Source of the DNA: an uncultured Bacteroidota bacterium
GTDB taxonomy: Bacteria; Bacteroidota; Bacteroidia; Flavobacteriales; Flavobacteriaceae
Length of the DNA: 64,000 nt
NCBI GenBank assembly: GCA_913041125.1
Contig: CAJWHM010000005.1
Location: forward strand, 1-64,000
Direction: 5' to 3'
A model generated the notes under the pieces. That model saw only the letters and a program-made list of their open reading frames with translations. It was not told the origin of the DNA and ran no database searches. Positions 35,563 to 46,107 of the stretch are shown here, one piece after another. Numbering within the stretch: position 1 is the stretch's first letter; every line of letters begins with the position of its first letter. A program made the position numbers and the translations under genes.

Positions 35563-37821
35563 ATGGACAACGCTTACTTATTTATAGTAGTTTTACTATG
35601 CTTATTGGCAATCGGTGACTTGATTGTTGGTGTAAGTAACGATGCTGTTAATTTCCTAAGTTCTGCTATTGGCTCAAAAGTATTCTCCTTTAGAAATATT
35701 ATGATTTTTGCGAGTTTAGGTATATTATTTGGGGCCATGTCTTCAAGTGGAATGATGGAAGTGGCAAGAAAAGGAATTTTCAATCCTGCGGCTTTTTACT
35801 TTGATGAAATCATATACATTTTTATGGCAGTTATGATGACCGATATTTTGTTATTGGATTTTTTCAATACAATTGGTCTTCCAACATCTACAACTGTTTC
35901 AATAGTATTTGAATTATTGGGAGCTGCAGTTGTTATGGCAATTATTAAAATTTTCGAGTCTGATCAATTACTTTCTGATTTATCATCTTACATAAATACA
36001 GAAAAGGCAACTCAAATAATTTTAGGTATTTTACTTTCTGTATTTGTTGCATTTACTATTGGAGCACTAGTTCAATGGATTTCTAGGGTAATTTATACTT
36101 TTGAATTTGAAAAAAAGTCTCACTTCTTAAATAGCTTTTTTGGTGGATTATCGCTTACTGTTATCTTCAACTTTATTCTTGTCAAGGGTATTAAAGGTTC
36201 TCCCTACTCCAAAATGGAACTTTATATTTTGGATTACCAAACTATAAATAGTTTTGTTGAAAATAATTTATTTATTGTTCAATTTTCAAGTTTTATTTTT
36301 TGGTTTGTTTTTTCAATTTTAATTATAAAGTTATTAAGATGGGATATATATAAAGTTATAATAGGTGTGGGTACTTTTGCTTTGGCTCTTGCTTTTGCAG
36401 GTAATGATTTAGTCAATTTTATTGGTGTGCCTATTGCTGCATACCAATCTTATGAAGCTTGGGTAGTTTCTGGAACTCCTGCACAAAGTTATAGTATGGT
36501 TCAATTAAGTCAAGCAGTGGCTACTCCAACCCTTTTTCTTTTTCTCTCAGGGGTAATTATGATCTTAACATTATGGTTTTCTTCAAAAGCTAAAAAAGTA
36601 GTTAAAACATCACTTGACTTATCAAATCAAAATAATACAAGAGAACGTTTCAAACCAAATTTTATATCAAGAGCAATAGTTCGTTTTTTTACTAGTTTTA
36701 ATAGTCAGATTGTAAAATTTATCCCTCAAAAATCAATTTTAGCTTTAAATAGGTCTTTTACTCCAATAAAACTAAATAATAATCAAAACCTTCCTGAATT
36801 TGATAAACTTAGAGCAAGCATTAACTTAGTTGTAGCTGCTGTATTAATTTCTTTGGCAACATCTTTAAAGCTTCCTTTATCAACTACTTATGTAACATTT
36901 ATGGTTGCGATGGGGACATCATTAGCTGACAGAGCTTGGAGTTCAGATAGTGCAGTATATAGAGTCTCAGGAGTTATAAATGTTATTGGTGGGTGGTTTT
37001 TAACTGCTATTAGCGCATTTGCTGTAGGTGGAATTATTGTATATCTAATAAATTTAGGGGGTGTTCAAGTGGTAGCTGTTATAATCTTTATCATTTTATT
37101 AATAATCGGAAAAAACTATATAAATCATAAAAAAGAAAACAAATTAAGTCTAGAAGAAGATAAAGCTCTTATTATTGAAAGTAATTCTTATAAAGACGTG
37201 ATTGATGAAACTGGCTCCACAATAGAGCTAGTCCTTAAAAAAAGCATTAAAATATATCATATACTTATAGAAGGGTTATCTAAAAATGATGATGAGCCAC
37301 TAAAAAAAGCAAAAAAGAATACTAAGAAACTTAATGATGACATTGAAGATCTAAGAAATAGCTTGTTTTACTTTATTAGAAATTTGGAGGATAAATCAGT
37401 TTCAGCAAGTACTTTTTATATTACTCTTTTAGGTCATTTACATGATCTCTCAGAAGATTTGATTTACTTAAGTAAAATTAGTTACGATCATGCAGCAAAT
37501 AACCACAGAAAACTTACGTTTGTTCAGTTAAAAGAGTTGTTGCTTATAGAAGAAAATATAATTAGAATTTTCAAAAATAATAAAGGAGCTTTTAATTCAA
37601 ATAAAGCTTTGAATGAGTTTGAAGAAATTCTAATAGTTAAAAATGACGCTATTGAGGTTATTGATTCGAAAATTAATACTCAAATTGAGAGAACTAGACA
37701 AGAGGAGATAAGTCCGAAAAATACTACCCTGTATTTTAATTTTCTAATTAGAACTAAAGATTTGATTACTCACAAATTTGAACTAGTAGAAAAATATTAT
37801 AGTGTAGTTAGAAAATTATAA
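35563..37821 (+). CDS. PiT-family inorganic phosphate transporter with PhoU-like tail
   Basis: The protein is 752 residues long. The membrane part carries the duplicated PiT motif: GVSNDAVNFLSSAIGS near the N-terminus and AFAGNDLVNFIGVPIAA in the second half, with GLPTSTTVS and KLPLSTTYVTF corresponding to the internal repeats. After the last membrane segment (about residue 520) a helical tail (KDVIDETGSTIELVLKKSI onward) resembles DUF47/PhoU-like regulators. It imports phosphate by cation symport. It is encoded 14 bp after the TonB receptor, in the same operon. Confidence 0.92.
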   Translation: MDNAYLFIVVLLCLLAIGDLIVGVSNDAVNFLSSAIGSKVFSFRNIMIFASLGILFGAMSSSGMMEVARKGIFNPAAFYFDEIIYIFMAVMMTDILLLDFFNTIGLPTSTTVSIVFELLGAAVVMAIIKIFESDQLLSDLSSYINTEKATQIILGILLSVFVAFTIGALVQWISRVIYTFEFEKKSHFLNSFFGGLSLTVIFNFILVKGIKGSPYSKMELYILDYQTINSFVENNLFIVQFSSFIFWFVFSILIIKLLRWDIYKVIIGVGTFALALAFAGNDLVNFIGVPIAAYQSYEAWVVSGTPAQSYSMVQLSQAVATPTLFLFLSGVIMILTLWFSSKAKKVVKTSLDLSNQNNTRERFKPNFISRAIVRFFTSFNSQIVKFIPQKSILALNRSFTPIKLNNNQNLPEFDKLRASINLVVAAVLISLATSLKLPLSTTYVTFMVAMGTSLADRAWSSDSAVYRVSGVINVIGGWFLTAISAFAVGGIIVYLINLGGVQVVAVIIFIILLIIGKNYINHKKENKLSLEEDKALIIESNSYKDVIDETGSTIELVLKKSIKIYHILIEGLSKNDDEPLKKAKKNTKKLNDDIEDLRNSLFYFIRNLEDKSVSASTFYITLLGHLHDLSEDLIYLSKISYDHAANNHRKLTFVQLKELLLIEENIIRIFKNNKGAFNSNKALNEFEEILIVKNDAIEVIDSKINTQIERTRQEEISPKNTTLYFNFLIRTKDLITHKFELVEKYYSVVRKL

Positions 37822-37824
37822 AAG

Positions 37825-38184
37825 TTAGTCATCTTTAGATGCAATTAATTTTGCATCACCCCACTTAATGGCGCTTTGGACTTCATTATTCTTATAGTCA
37901 ACTTCTAATAATTGTCCATTATTCCAAAAAAACCAACGATCAACTTTGTTTCCCTTAAAAAAAACACCTTTGGATTTTTTTGCCCCATTGATATCAAAAC
38001 TTTGCCATACTCCATGGTTTTTACCATCAAGTAAAAAACCTGTTTGAGCAAGTTGCCCATTTTCGTAATACTCTGAAAATTTTATTAATTCTCCCTCTTG
38101 GATGTAAGTTTTCCTTAACCCATTTTCCTGAGCTATTATAGTCCCAAATCCTAACAAAAAGAAAAAAAGTAAGCTTTTCATCAT
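37825..38184 (-). CDS. Small secreted YwqK/MORN-like repeat protein
   Basis: The ORF track begins at an ATG 19 codons upstream, but the MMKSLLFFFLLGFGTIIAQ signal peptide starts at 38184 (or 38181). The mature part has repeats of the kind YYENGQLAQTGFLLDGKNHGVW and FWNNGQLLEVDY, as in YwqK-family antitoxin-like/MORN-type proteins. The function is not known. Its stop is 3 bp from the convergent PiT gene stop. Confidence 0.65.
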   Translation of the reverse strand: MMKSLLFFFLLGFGTIIAQENGLRKTYIQEGELIKFSEYYENGQLAQTGFLLDGKNHGVWQSFDINGAKKSKGVFFKGNKVDRWFFWNNGQLLEVDYKNNEVQSAIKWGDAKLIASKDD

Positions 38185-38290
38185 TATAGTTTTTTGATTA
38201 CTTAACACAAAGTTAATAATAAAAATATAATTATGTAACATTTGGTTAACATTAAATTAACATAAGAATATAATATGCTGATTTACAGAT

Positions 38291-38317
38291 AAATAAAAAA
38301 GCCCTGAAAAGGGCTTT
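38291..38317 (-). terminator. Hairpin terminator of nrdB-nrdA
   Basis: On the minus strand AAAGCCCT and AGGGCTTT pair over an 8-bp stem with a 4-base loop and run into TTTTTTATTT. It lies 25 bases after the nrdA stop. Confidence 0.8.
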
Positions 38318-38341
38318 ATAGTTTAGATATGGAATAATAAT

Positions 38342-40780
38342 TTAGGAACCACACATAAGACAGTCATCATCTTCACTATCCTTTGCTTGTGAAAGCATTT
38401 GTTTTAATTCCTGAGGAGAAAGCGGTTCTACAGGAATAGGCGTTGATTCATTTTTTGACTGAGTGGTCTTACTATTTGTGGCAACCTCTACTTTTGATGT
38501 ATTTTCTTTCGACTTATTATCAAGAGTAAATTTGATTGCGTCAACTGCTGATTTTGTTCTTAAATAATACATTCCTGTCTTAAGTCCAGACTTCCATCCG
38601 TAGAAATGCATCGAAGTAAGCTTTGCCATAGTAGCTCCTTCCATAAATAGATTTAAGGATTGTGATTGATCAATAAAATAACCTCTGTGACGTGACATGT
38701 CTATAATATCTTTCATACTCATCTCCCAAACAGTTCTGTACAACTCTTTTATATTTTCAGGGATGGTTTCTATATTTTGAATGGATCCATTATTCCTCAT
38801 CAGTTCTTGCTTCATCTCTTCATTCCAAAGTCCTAATTGTACAAGATCTTCTAACAGATGCTTATTAACAACAATAAATTCTCCTGATAATACTCTTCGA
38901 GTATAAATGTTTGAAGTATAAGGTTCAAAACATTCATTATTACCGAGAATTTGCGATGTACTTGCTGTTGGCATTGGTGCTACAAGTAAAGAATTTCTTA
39001 CACCATGTTTTTTTACTTTTTTTCTTAATCCTGACCAATCCCATCTTCCACTTAGGTCCTCATCTTTAATTCCCCAAAGATTGTGCTGAAACTCACCTTT
39101 TGATATTGGAGAACCCTTATATGTTTGGTAAACTCCGTCTTTTTTGGCTTCTTGAACCGATGCGGTAACTGCAGCAAAATAGAGAGTTTCAAAAATTTCT
39201 TGATTTAGTTCTTTTGCTTTATCAGATGTAAAAGGTAACCTAAGCATAATGAATGTGTCTGCTAAACCTTGAACACCAAGGCCTACTGGACGATGTCTGA
39301 AATTTGAGTTCTCAGCCTCTTTAACAGGATAAAAATTTCTGTCAATCACTCGGTTTAAATTCTTTGTCACGCGAACTGTGACATCGAAAAGAGATTTGTG
39401 ATCAAAGTTTCCATCCTTAACAAACATTGGTAGTGCTATAGAGGCTAAATTACATACAGCTACTTCATCAGATGATGTATACTCAAGAATTTCCGTACAT
39501 AAATTTGATGATCTGATAGTTCCTAAATTTTTTTGATTTGACTTACGGTTTGCCGAATCTTTGTAAAGCATATACGGTGTGCCAGTCTCAATTTGAGATT
39601 CTAAGATTTTCTCCCAGAGTTCTCGGGCTTTTATGGTTTTTCTTCCTCGGCCCTCTGATTCGTATTTTTGATATAATTCATCGAACTCATCACCGTGTAA
39701 ATTATATAAGTCTGGACACTCGTTTGGACACATTAATGTCCAATTAGAATCTTCCTCTACTCTTTTCATAAATAAATCAGGAGTCCACATAGCATAAAAT
39801 AAATCTCGTGCCCTCATTTCTTCTTTTCCGTGATTTTTTTTAAGCTCTAAAAAATCAAATATATCAGCATGCCAAGGCTCAACATAAATAGCAAAAGAGC
39901 CTTTTCTTTTTCCACCACCCTGATCGACATATCGTGCCGTGTCATTGAATACTCTAAGCATAGGGACTATTCCATTAGATGTACCATTAGTCCCAGCAAT
40001 ATAAGATCCTGTCGCTCTTACATTATGAATTGATAGACCAATGCCTCCTGCAGATTGAGAAATCTTAGCAGTTTGTTTAAGGGTGTCATAAATTCCATCA
40101 ATGCTGTCTTCTTTCATAGTTAGAAGAAAACAAGAAGACATCTGTGGCTTGGGAGTTCCTGAGTTAAATAAAGTAGGTGTTGCGTGAGTAAAATAACGTT
40201 TGGACATTAATTCATAAGTCTCCAATGCAGATTCAATATCATCTAAGTGAATTCCTATAGAAACTCTCATTAGCATGTGTTGTGGTCTTTCAACTATTTT
40301 ACCATTTAACTTCAACAAATAAGAACGCTCTAATGTTTTGAATCCAAAAAAATCATAACCAAAGTCACGATTGTAGATAATACTGGAATCTAATTTATCT
40401 GCATTTTTTTTAATTATTTTATATACTTCATCTGAAAGTAAAGGTGCTTTTTTTCCTGTTCTAGGGTTTATGTAGTTATATAAATCCTCCATTGTTTCTG
40501 AAAAGGATTTTTTAGTGTTTTTGTGTAAATTGGAAACTGATATACGTGCAGCTAATTTGGCATAATCAGGATGTGTAGTAGTCATAGTAGCAGCAATTTC
40601 TGCAGCTAAGTTATCTAGCTCAGAAGTTGTTACGCCATCATAAAGTCCCTCAATCACACGCATCGCTACTCTTACTGGGTCTACAAGTGGGTTTAGACCA
40701 TAATTAAGTTTACGAATTCTCGCTGTAATTTTATCAAACATGATGGGCTCCTTTCTGCCATCTCTTTTTACTACAAACAT
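38342..40780 (-). CDS. nrdA: Ribonucleotide reductase class I, alpha subunit
   Basis: The large subunit reduces ribonucleoside diphosphates to deoxynucleotides. An N-terminal ATP-cone ([21 protein letters not shown]) gives allosteric control, the barrel carries NLCTEI (catalytic cysteine region) and [12 protein letters not shown], and the C-terminus ends DDDCLMCGS, the shuttle cysteine pair. At 812 residues it is a full class I enzyme. It follows nrdB after 73 bp. Confidence 0.97.
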   Translation of the reverse strand: MFVVKRDGRKEPIMFDKITARIRKLNYGLNPLVDPVRVAMRVIEGLYDGVTTSELDNLAAEIAATMTTTHPDYAKLAARISVSNLHKNTKKSFSETMEDLYNYINPRTGKKAPLLSDEVYKIIKKNADKLDSSIIYNRDFGYDFFGFKTLERSYLLKLNGKIVERPQHMLMRVSIGIHLDDIESALETYELMSKRYFTHATPTLFNSGTPKPQMSSCFLLTMKEDSIDGIYDTLKQTAKISQSAGGIGLSIHNVRATGSYIAGTNGTSNGIVPMLRVFNDTARYVDQGGGKRKGSFAIYVEPWHADIFDFLELKKNHGKEEMRARDLFYAMWTPDLFMKRVEEDSNWTLMCPNECPDLYNLHGDEFDELYQKYESEGRGRKTIKARELWEKILESQIETGTPYMLYKDSANRKSNQKNLGTIRSSNLCTEILEYTSSDEVAVCNLASIALPMFVKDGNFDHKSLFDVTVRVTKNLNRVIDRNFYPVKEAENSNFRHRPVGLGVQGLADTFIMLRLPFTSDKAKELNQEIFETLYFAAVTASVQEAKKDGVYQTYKGSPISKGEFQHNLWGIKDEDLSGRWDWSGLRKKVKKHGVRNSLLVAPMPTASTSQILGNNECFEPYTSNIYTRRVLSGEFIVVNKHLLEDLVQLGLWNEEMKQELMRNNGSIQNIETIPENIKELYRTVWEMSMKDIIDMSRHRGYFIDQSQSLNLFMEGATMAKLTSMHFYGWKSGLKTGMYYLRTKSAVDAIKFTLDNKSKENTSKVEVATNSKTTQSKNESTPIPVEPLSPQELKQMLSQAKDSEDDDCLMCGS

Positions 40781-40853
40781 ACTTTATTCTTTAAGGTTTC
40801 GATTTTTATAATTTATGGTTAATAAACATTGATATTAGTAAACGGATTTTTAC

Positions 40854-41831
40854 CTAAAAATCCGCATCAAAACTAATCTTCTCGTCTTTCTTTTCGTTAT
40901 TTAAAACACCTGCTTTTTGATACTCACCAACTCTCTTCTCAAAGAAATTTGTCTTTCCCTGAAGGGAAATCATATCCATAAAATCGAAAGGGTTACTAAC
41001 GTTGAATTCTTTTTCTAATCCCAATTCTACTAAAAGCCTATCGGTAACAAATTCAAGATATTGAGTCATTAATTTAGCATTCATGCCAATTAGACTAATC
41101 GGAAGGGATTCAGTAATAAATTCACGTTCAATATTAAGTGCATCTAGGAGTATTTCTTTTATTCTTTTAGGAGGTACTTTATTAACTAAATGATTATTAT
41201 GAAGGTGTACAGCGAAATCACAATGGACCCCCTCATCTCTTGAAATTAATTCATTTGAAAAAGTTAGGCCCGGCATCAAACCCCGCTTTTTTAACCAAAA
41301 AATTGAACAAAAGGCCCCTGAGAAAAATATACCCTCAACCGCTGCAAAGGCAATTAATCGTTCAGCAAATGAATCAGACTCAATCCATCTTAAAGCCCAG
41401 TCTGCCTTCTTTTTTATTGCTGGAAATACCTCGATTGCCTTAAACAATTTATCTTTTTCTGTATCATCTTTAACATAGGTGTCAATAAGAAGCGAATATG
41501 TTTCTGAATGTATGTTTTCCATCATAATTTGAAAACCATAAAAAAACTTAGCTTCAGAATACTGAACTTCGTTAACGAAGTTTTCAGCTAAATTTTCATT
41601 CACAATTCCATCCGATGCCGCAAAAAAAGCAAGAATATGTTTTATAAAATATTTTTCATCATCATTAAGCTTTGAATTCCAATCAGTGAGATCTTGATGT
41701 AAATCAATCTCCTCGGCAGTCCAAAAACTAGCCTCCATTTTTTTATACCATTCCCAAATATCATGATGTTGTATTGGAAAAATAACAAATCGGTTTTCAT
41801 TTTCTTGGAGAATAGGTTCTATAGCTGCCAT
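40854..41831 (-). CDS. nrdB: Ribonucleotide reductase class I, beta subunit
   Basis: This 325-residue ferritin-like protein holds the di-metal/tyrosyl radical cofactor. Ligand motifs are visible in [23 protein letters not shown] and [11 protein letters not shown], and a radical tyrosine lies in [11 protein letters not shown]. It is the first gene of the nrdB-nrdA operon. The 224 bp upstream to the DUF3109 gene hold no ORF; I see only an AT-rich inverted repeat (41942-41970) and no convincing NrdR box. Confidence 0.96.
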   Translation of the reverse strand: MAAIEPILQENENRFVIFPIQHHDIWEWYKKMEASFWTAEEIDLHQDLTDWNSKLNDDEKYFIKHILAFFAASDGIVNENLAENFVNEVQYSEAKFFYGFQIMMENIHSETYSLLIDTYVKDDTEKDKLFKAIEVFPAIKKKADWALRWIESDSFAERLIAFAAVEGIFFSGAFCSIFWLKKRGLMPGLTFSNELISRDEGVHCDFAVHLHNNHLVNKVPPKRIKEILLDALNIEREFITESLPISLIGMNAKLMTQYLEFVTDRLLVELGLEKEFNVSNPFDFMDMISLQGKTNFFEKRVGEYQKAGVLNNEKKDEKISFDADF

Positions 41832-42055
41832 CTACATTTTAATTTTATTGGTTAAATTATTCTGATTTTTACTCTAACAAAGATTCTAAATTGTAATCAA
41901 AATTGAAAGAGCAACTTTTCCACAATGGAGCTTAGTTTTTAACAAAAAAAATAAAAAGGGCTTTTTTTGTAGAAAAAAATAATTTTTTAACTATATGATT
42001 TTCAATTAATTAAAAAATTACATCTCTGTAAACCCTTAAAAACATTACAAATATT

Positions 42056-42622
42056 CTAAAAAGTGTTTTTTGAAATTCTTTCTAAGGAATTAAACCAACT
42101 AATTCCAAATTTTCTAATTAGAGCTTTTTTTACAAATTTATATACAGGAATTTTTAATGATTTACCCAATTTACATGCATCAGAACAAATTGACCAACTA
42201 TGATAGTTTATTGCAGTAATTTGATCATACTCGTTAATTCTTACAGGATATAAATGACATGAAATAGGTTTCTGAAAATCAATAACACCTTTATTGTATG
42301 CTTTTTCAATTCCACATGATGCAATGCCGTCTTTCGAAAAAACCGTAAATGCACATTCTTTCCGATTAATCAATGGCGTTTCAAGTTCATCGTTATATCC
42401 CTTTACAAAAACACCTTGTTTTTCAATGGCCTCTATACCTTTTTTACTAAGAAATGGTTTAATTTTTTTAAAATTCTTTTTTAAATATTTGATTTCATTT
42501 TTTTCAAGTGGAGCTCCAGCTTCTCCCGATACACAACACTCACCTTTACACTTGGATATATTGCAAACAAACTCTTCAGCTAATAAGTCATCTGAAATGA
42601 TTGTATCACCAATTGAAATCAT
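42056..42622 (-). CDS. DUF3109 cysteine-rich protein
   Basis: The 188-residue protein has a YkgJ-like set of cysteines: CNISKCKGECCVSGEAG, CAFTV, CGIEKA, SCHLYP and SICSDAC. They probably bind an iron-sulfur or zinc centre. No signal peptide is seen. It is divergent from MarC, 44 bp apart. The function is unknown. Confidence 0.8.
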   Translation of the reverse strand: MISIGDTIISDDLLAEEFVCNISKCKGECCVSGEAGAPLEKNEIKYLKKNFKKIKPFLSKKGIEAIEKQGVFVKGYNDELETPLINRKECAFTVFSKDGIASCGIEKAYNKGVIDFQKPISCHLYPVRINEYDQITAINYHSWSICSDACKLGKSLKIPVYKFVKKALIRKFGISWFNSLERISKNTF

Positions 42623-42666
42623 CTTTTTTTAAAAAAATTAATTATTAAAAATGTGTTTTTAATATA

Positions 42667-43266
42667 ATGAATTTAGATTTGCAAATATTTATAATTATGA
42701 TAATTATTAAAGAAATTTTTACAGCTAGTATAATATTATTTGCAGTTATTGACATCATTGGAAATATACCGTTAATCATATCTTTAAGAGAAAAAGTTGG
42801 TCATATTCAATCTGAAAAGGCATCCCTTACAGCTGCAATTATTATGATTGGGTTTTTGTTTATTGGTGAAGAAATTCTTAAGCTTATTGGAATTGATATT
42901 AACTCATTTGCTGTAGCAGGTTCTTTTGTGATTTTTTTTTTAGCATTAGAGATGATATTAGGCATTACTATTTACAGAGATGAAGCTCCTGAAACTGCCT
43001 CAATTGTTCCTCTTGCATTTCCAATGATAGCTGGAGCTGGAACAATGACATCTCTTTTATCCTTACGTGCTGAATACCATGTTATAAATATTATCTTAGC
43101 GATAATAATTAACATTGTTTTTGTTTACATTATATTGAAATCTTCAAAGCATATTGGAAACTGGTTAGGTAAATCTGGAATAAATATAATTAGAAAGGTA
43201 TTTGGAATAGTTTTGCTTGCTATTGCAGTGAAGTTATTCACTTCAAACATTGGTAAACTATTGTAA
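42667..43266 (+). CDS. MarC-family membrane protein
   Basis: This small integral membrane protein (about six helices) fits the MarC/YhgN family: FAVIDIIGNIPLI, AGSFVIFFLALEMILG, VPLAFPMIAGAGTMTS and RKVFGIVLLAIAVKLF. Its physiological role is unresolved. An internal ATG at 42697 is an alternative start. It is followed by a small membrane gene after 13 bp. Confidence 0.88.
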   Translation: MNLDLQIFIIMIIIKEIFTASIILFAVIDIIGNIPLIISLREKVGHIQSEKASLTAAIIMIGFLFIGEEILKLIGIDINSFAVAGSFVIFFLALEMILGITIYRDEAPETASIVPLAFPMIAGAGTMTSLLSLRAEYHVINIILAIIINIVFVYIILKSSKHIGNWLGKSGINIIRKVFGIVLLAIAVKLFTSNIGKLL

Positions 43267-43279
43267 AAAAAATCAAAAC

Positions 43280-43480
43280 ATGAAAATTTTACTATATGTC
43301 CTAATGATCATATCGATAGGGCTATGTATTTTTAATCTTATACAAATTGACTGGGAGAATCCTCTTAGAGATAAGAGCAGTGTTGCCGTTATTGGTGTAA
43401 TTGCTTCTGCAAGTTCTTTTTTATTGATTTTAATTCTAATTGTATCAAAAAAAATAGCTCAAATACACAAAAAAAAATAA
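43280..43480 (+). CDS. Small two-helix membrane protein
   Basis: The 66-residue protein begins at ATG 43280 (MKILLYVLMIISIG); the ORF-track start lies within marC. Two hydrophobic segments flank a short charged loop (IDWENPLRDKSS) and the tail is Lys-rich (KKIAQIHKKK). It is probably co-transcribed with marC. I do not recognise a function. Its stop abuts the S41 protease stop on the other strand. Confidence 0.65.
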   Translation: MKILLYVLMIISIGLCIFNLIQIDWENPLRDKSSVAVIGVIASASSFLLILILIVSKKIAQIHKKK

Positions 43481-45070
43481 TTATTTTTTTGTTTCTAAAA
43501 TTGCTCTATTTACAAATGGATCAGTTTGATTTATAATTCTATAAAAAATATTTTCATTGAAAAGTTGCAGGGCTATATGAGCTTTAATTGAGTTTAAAAT
43601 GGTACTCTCAAATTTATTATCGACTTTGATTGGTAGACTATATTCTTTTGAAAATCTCTTAAATGAAGAAATAAATTCATCCTTATTTGGTAGTTCCTCA
43701 TTAAAAAATTTTGCAGCGCTATCAAAATTGTAATTTTTTGAATTTTTGTCAAGTTCTAAAAAGACAAAAAGATCAAAAATATTTGAACTTATAATATTTT
43801 TGATCCATATTTCATCTTCATCTACTTCGCTTGATATATATATGTCAGGGGTAATACCTCCTCCTCCATAAACTTTTCTTCCTTGTGGTGTGGTGAAAAT
43901 TAAACTATCATTTAAAGGAATATTATTTGGGTTTTGCATCTCCCCTGTTTTGTAACGGTTATGTATTTCAGCATAATAATCTTTTCGGCTTGAGGAGTCG
44001 TATGGTCTCTGTATTGATCTACCTGTAGGAGTGAAATAGCGAGCAGTTGTTAGTCTTATTTGATCTCCTAATCCAAGAGGCATTTGTTGTTGAACTAATC
44101 CTTTACCAAATGTCCTTCTTCCAATAATTAGACCTCTATCATTATCCTGTATAGCTCCTGCTATAACTTCACTTGCTGAAGCTGAATCCTCGTCAACTAA
44201 AATAAAAAGATTCCCTTTTTCAAAAATACCATTAGCAGAAGAAATAGTTTTTTCTCGTTTTCCGTTATTTGCTTCTACTATAACAATTGGTTTATTTGCA
44301 GCCAAAAAATCATCTGCAATCTGTTTTGCTGGTAGAAGATATCCTCCAGGATTACCCCTCAAGTCTAAAACAAGATTTCCCATTTCTTGATTTATAAGTG
44401 ATAAAATATTTTTCTTGAATTCTAAATACGTAGTTTGTGTAAAACGATTAATCTTAATATAACCTGTATTATTGTTTATCATATAAGAAGCATTGATACT
44501 TGGAAGAGGTACTGGACCTCTTACAATATCAAATTCAATAATTGAGTCTAGTTTTCTTCTGTAAATTGTTAAGTGAACAGGTGTTGTAGAATTACCCTTT
44601 AATCTAGAAACAATTTGTTCACTTGTTAATTTTTTTTGATAGAGTGTATCTTTATCTGCAATTAGAATTCTATCACCAGCTAATAATCCTGCTTTTTCAC
44701 TAGGTCCATCTTCCAGGACTCTTGTTACAGAAACGGTATCTTGTAAAATACGAAATTGAACACCTATTCCATAAAAGTTTCCTTGCATACTTTCAGCTAT
44801 AGATTTACTCTGAACTGCAGGTATATAAACAGAATGAGGGTCTAATTCGTCCACAATATCTTCTATAACAACACTTACTAAACTATCGGTATTTATTTTA
44901 TCAACGTAATCCTCTGACAAATATGTAATTAATTTATTGAGCTTATTAATGCTTGAATTACCATATTTTTTAGAAACTGGTTTTTCAAAATTAGAACCAA
45001 ATAAAAATCCAATCGCTATCGAAAGAAATATAATTAGTATTAAAAATATTGTGTTACTATAATTCCTCAT
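43481..45070 (-). CDS. S41-family carboxyl-terminal processing protease
   Basis: This 529-residue periplasmic protease starts with a signal anchor (MRNYSNTIFLILIIFLSIAIGFLFGS). A PDZ domain follows (about 90-175; GIGVQFRILQDTVSVTRVL), then the tail-specific protease core with nucleophile serine in DEDSASASEVIAGA and lysine in RRTFGKGLVQQQ. It cleaves C-terminal tails of envelope proteins. Its start overlaps the upstream dCMP deaminase by 14 bp, which implies translational coupling. Confidence 0.93.
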   Translation of the reverse strand: MRNYSNTIFLILIIFLSIAIGFLFGSNFEKPVSKKYGNSSINKLNKLITYLSEDYVDKINTDSLVSVVIEDIVDELDPHSVYIPAVQSKSIAESMQGNFYGIGVQFRILQDTVSVTRVLEDGPSEKAGLLAGDRILIADKDTLYQKKLTSEQIVSRLKGNSTTPVHLTIYRRKLDSIIEFDIVRGPVPLPSINASYMINNNTGYIKINRFTQTTYLEFKKNILSLINQEMGNLVLDLRGNPGGYLLPAKQIADDFLAANKPIVIVEANNGKREKTISSANGIFEKGNLFILVDEDSASASEVIAGAIQDNDRGLIIGRRTFGKGLVQQQMPLGLGDQIRLTTARYFTPTGRSIQRPYDSSSRKDYYAEIHNRYKTGEMQNPNNIPLNDSLIFTTPQGRKVYGGGGITPDIYISSEVDEDEIWIKNIISSNIFDLFVFLELDKNSKNYNFDSAAKFFNEELPNKDEFISSFKRFSKEYSLPIKVDNKFESTILNSIKAHIALQLFNENIFYRIINQTDPFVNRAILETKK

Positions 45071-45494
45071 TAAATAAATTAATTTGAGTTAAAGACACAC
45101 CTGCTCTTTTTAAAAATTCTAGTCCACTAGTGTCTTTATACTTTTTAGAATAAACTACTCTGATGATTCCTGCTTGATGTATTAGTTTACTACATTCTCT
45201 ACACGGAGACAAGGTTATGTATAGAGTAGCCCCTTTGCATGATTGAGTTGAAGAGGCCACTTTTAGAATTGCATTTGCCTCTGCGTGAAGGACATACCAT
45301 TTGGTATAATGTTCCTCATCTTCACAAATATTTTCAAATCCAGACGGTGTGCCATTATATCCGTCAGAAATAATCATCCTATCCTTAACAATTAAAGCAC
45401 CAACTTTTTTTCTTTCACAATAAGAAAGTTGTCCCCAAATTTTAGCCATTTCCAGGTAAGCCTTGTCATGCTTTTCTTGTTTGTTTTTTTTCAT
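45057..45494 (-). CDS. dCMP deaminase family protein
   Basis: The 145-residue zinc enzyme has the cytidine-deaminase signature: HAEANAIL and SPCRECSKLI provide the zinc ligands and catalytic glutamate. It converts dCMP to dUMP for thymidylate synthesis (ComEB-type). Its 3' end overlaps the S41 protease start. Confidence 0.92.
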   Translation of the reverse strand: MKKNKQEKHDKAYLEMAKIWGQLSYCERKKVGALIVKDRMIISDGYNGTPSGFENICEDEEHYTKWYVLHAEANAILKVASSTQSCKGATLYITLSPCRECSKLIHQAGIIRVVYSKKYKDTSGLEFLKRAGVSLTQINLFNEEL

Positions 45495-45528
45495 TTTTGC
45501 TAAGGTAATATTTCGAATTTAATATGAT

Positions 45529-46107
45529 TTAAATTCGTTCAAAAATCATTGATATCGCTTGAGATATTATTAGAGCACCCACTAAGAGTTGCCAACTATT
45601 TCTTTCTTGTCTTAAAATATTAATAACAATCAAACTGATTACTAAAACATTAAAAACAATAATAATTTGTGCAAATTCAACACCTAAAGCAAAGGAAAAA
45701 AGTGAAAAACTTACGTTTTCATCTGTTATAAGCATTTTGAAATATCTTCCAAAACCCAAACCATGAATAATGCCAAATATGACAGTAGTTGATGATAGAA
45801 AATATCCTTTATGGAAAGAGCTATTTTGTAATTTTGTGAAAATTAATGGAACAGAATTTAATGCTATTGTTATAGGGATTAATAATTCAACCCAATATGA
45901 TGAAATAGGAATGTCAGCATAAAAATTTCCTATCAAAGAGATTGTGTGCCCAAGTGTAAAAAGTGTTACCCACCATAATAGTTTTTTTCCTTGACGAAAA
46001 GTATAGGGTATTGCTAAAGTAATTATAAAATATAAGTGGTCTAATCCGTCTAAGTCTAGCACATGCCAGAATCCAAGTTTTAAATAAAACCATAATAAAT
46101 CTATCAT
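45529..46107 (-). CDS. HupE/UreJ-family membrane protein
   Basis: The protein has about 192 residues and six hydrophobic segments. The N-terminal FWHVLDLDGLDHLYFI and the FTLGHTISL motif match the metal-transporter HupE/UreJ family, with histidines likely to bind Ni or Co. No hydrogenase or urease genes are nearby, so the metal is uncertain. It overlaps the DnaJ-like gene by 4 bp. Confidence 0.8.
   Translation of the reverse strand: MIDLLWFYLKLGFWHVLDLDGLDHLYFIITLAIPYTFRQGKKLLWWVTLFTLGHTISLIGNFYADIPISSYWVELLIPITIALNSVPLIFTKLQNSSFHKGYFLSSTTVIFGIIHGLGFGRYFKMLITDENVSFSLFSFALGVEFAQIIIVFNVLVISLIVINILRQERNSWQLLVGALIISQAISMIFERI

Noticed and set aside
37825-38184. Toxin-antitoxin system from the YwqK-type name
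   Set aside because: The protein has a signal peptide and no toxin gene is adjacent.
41916-41924. TTTTCCACA, similar to a DnaA box, upstream of nrdB
   Set aside because: A single 8-of-9 match in AT-rich DNA; no other boxes or origin genes are nearby.
41942-41970. ACAAAAAAA ... TTTTTTTGT inverted repeat upstream of nrdB
   Set aside because: An A/T-only stem lying 86 bases from the DUF3109 stop; too weak to call a terminator.
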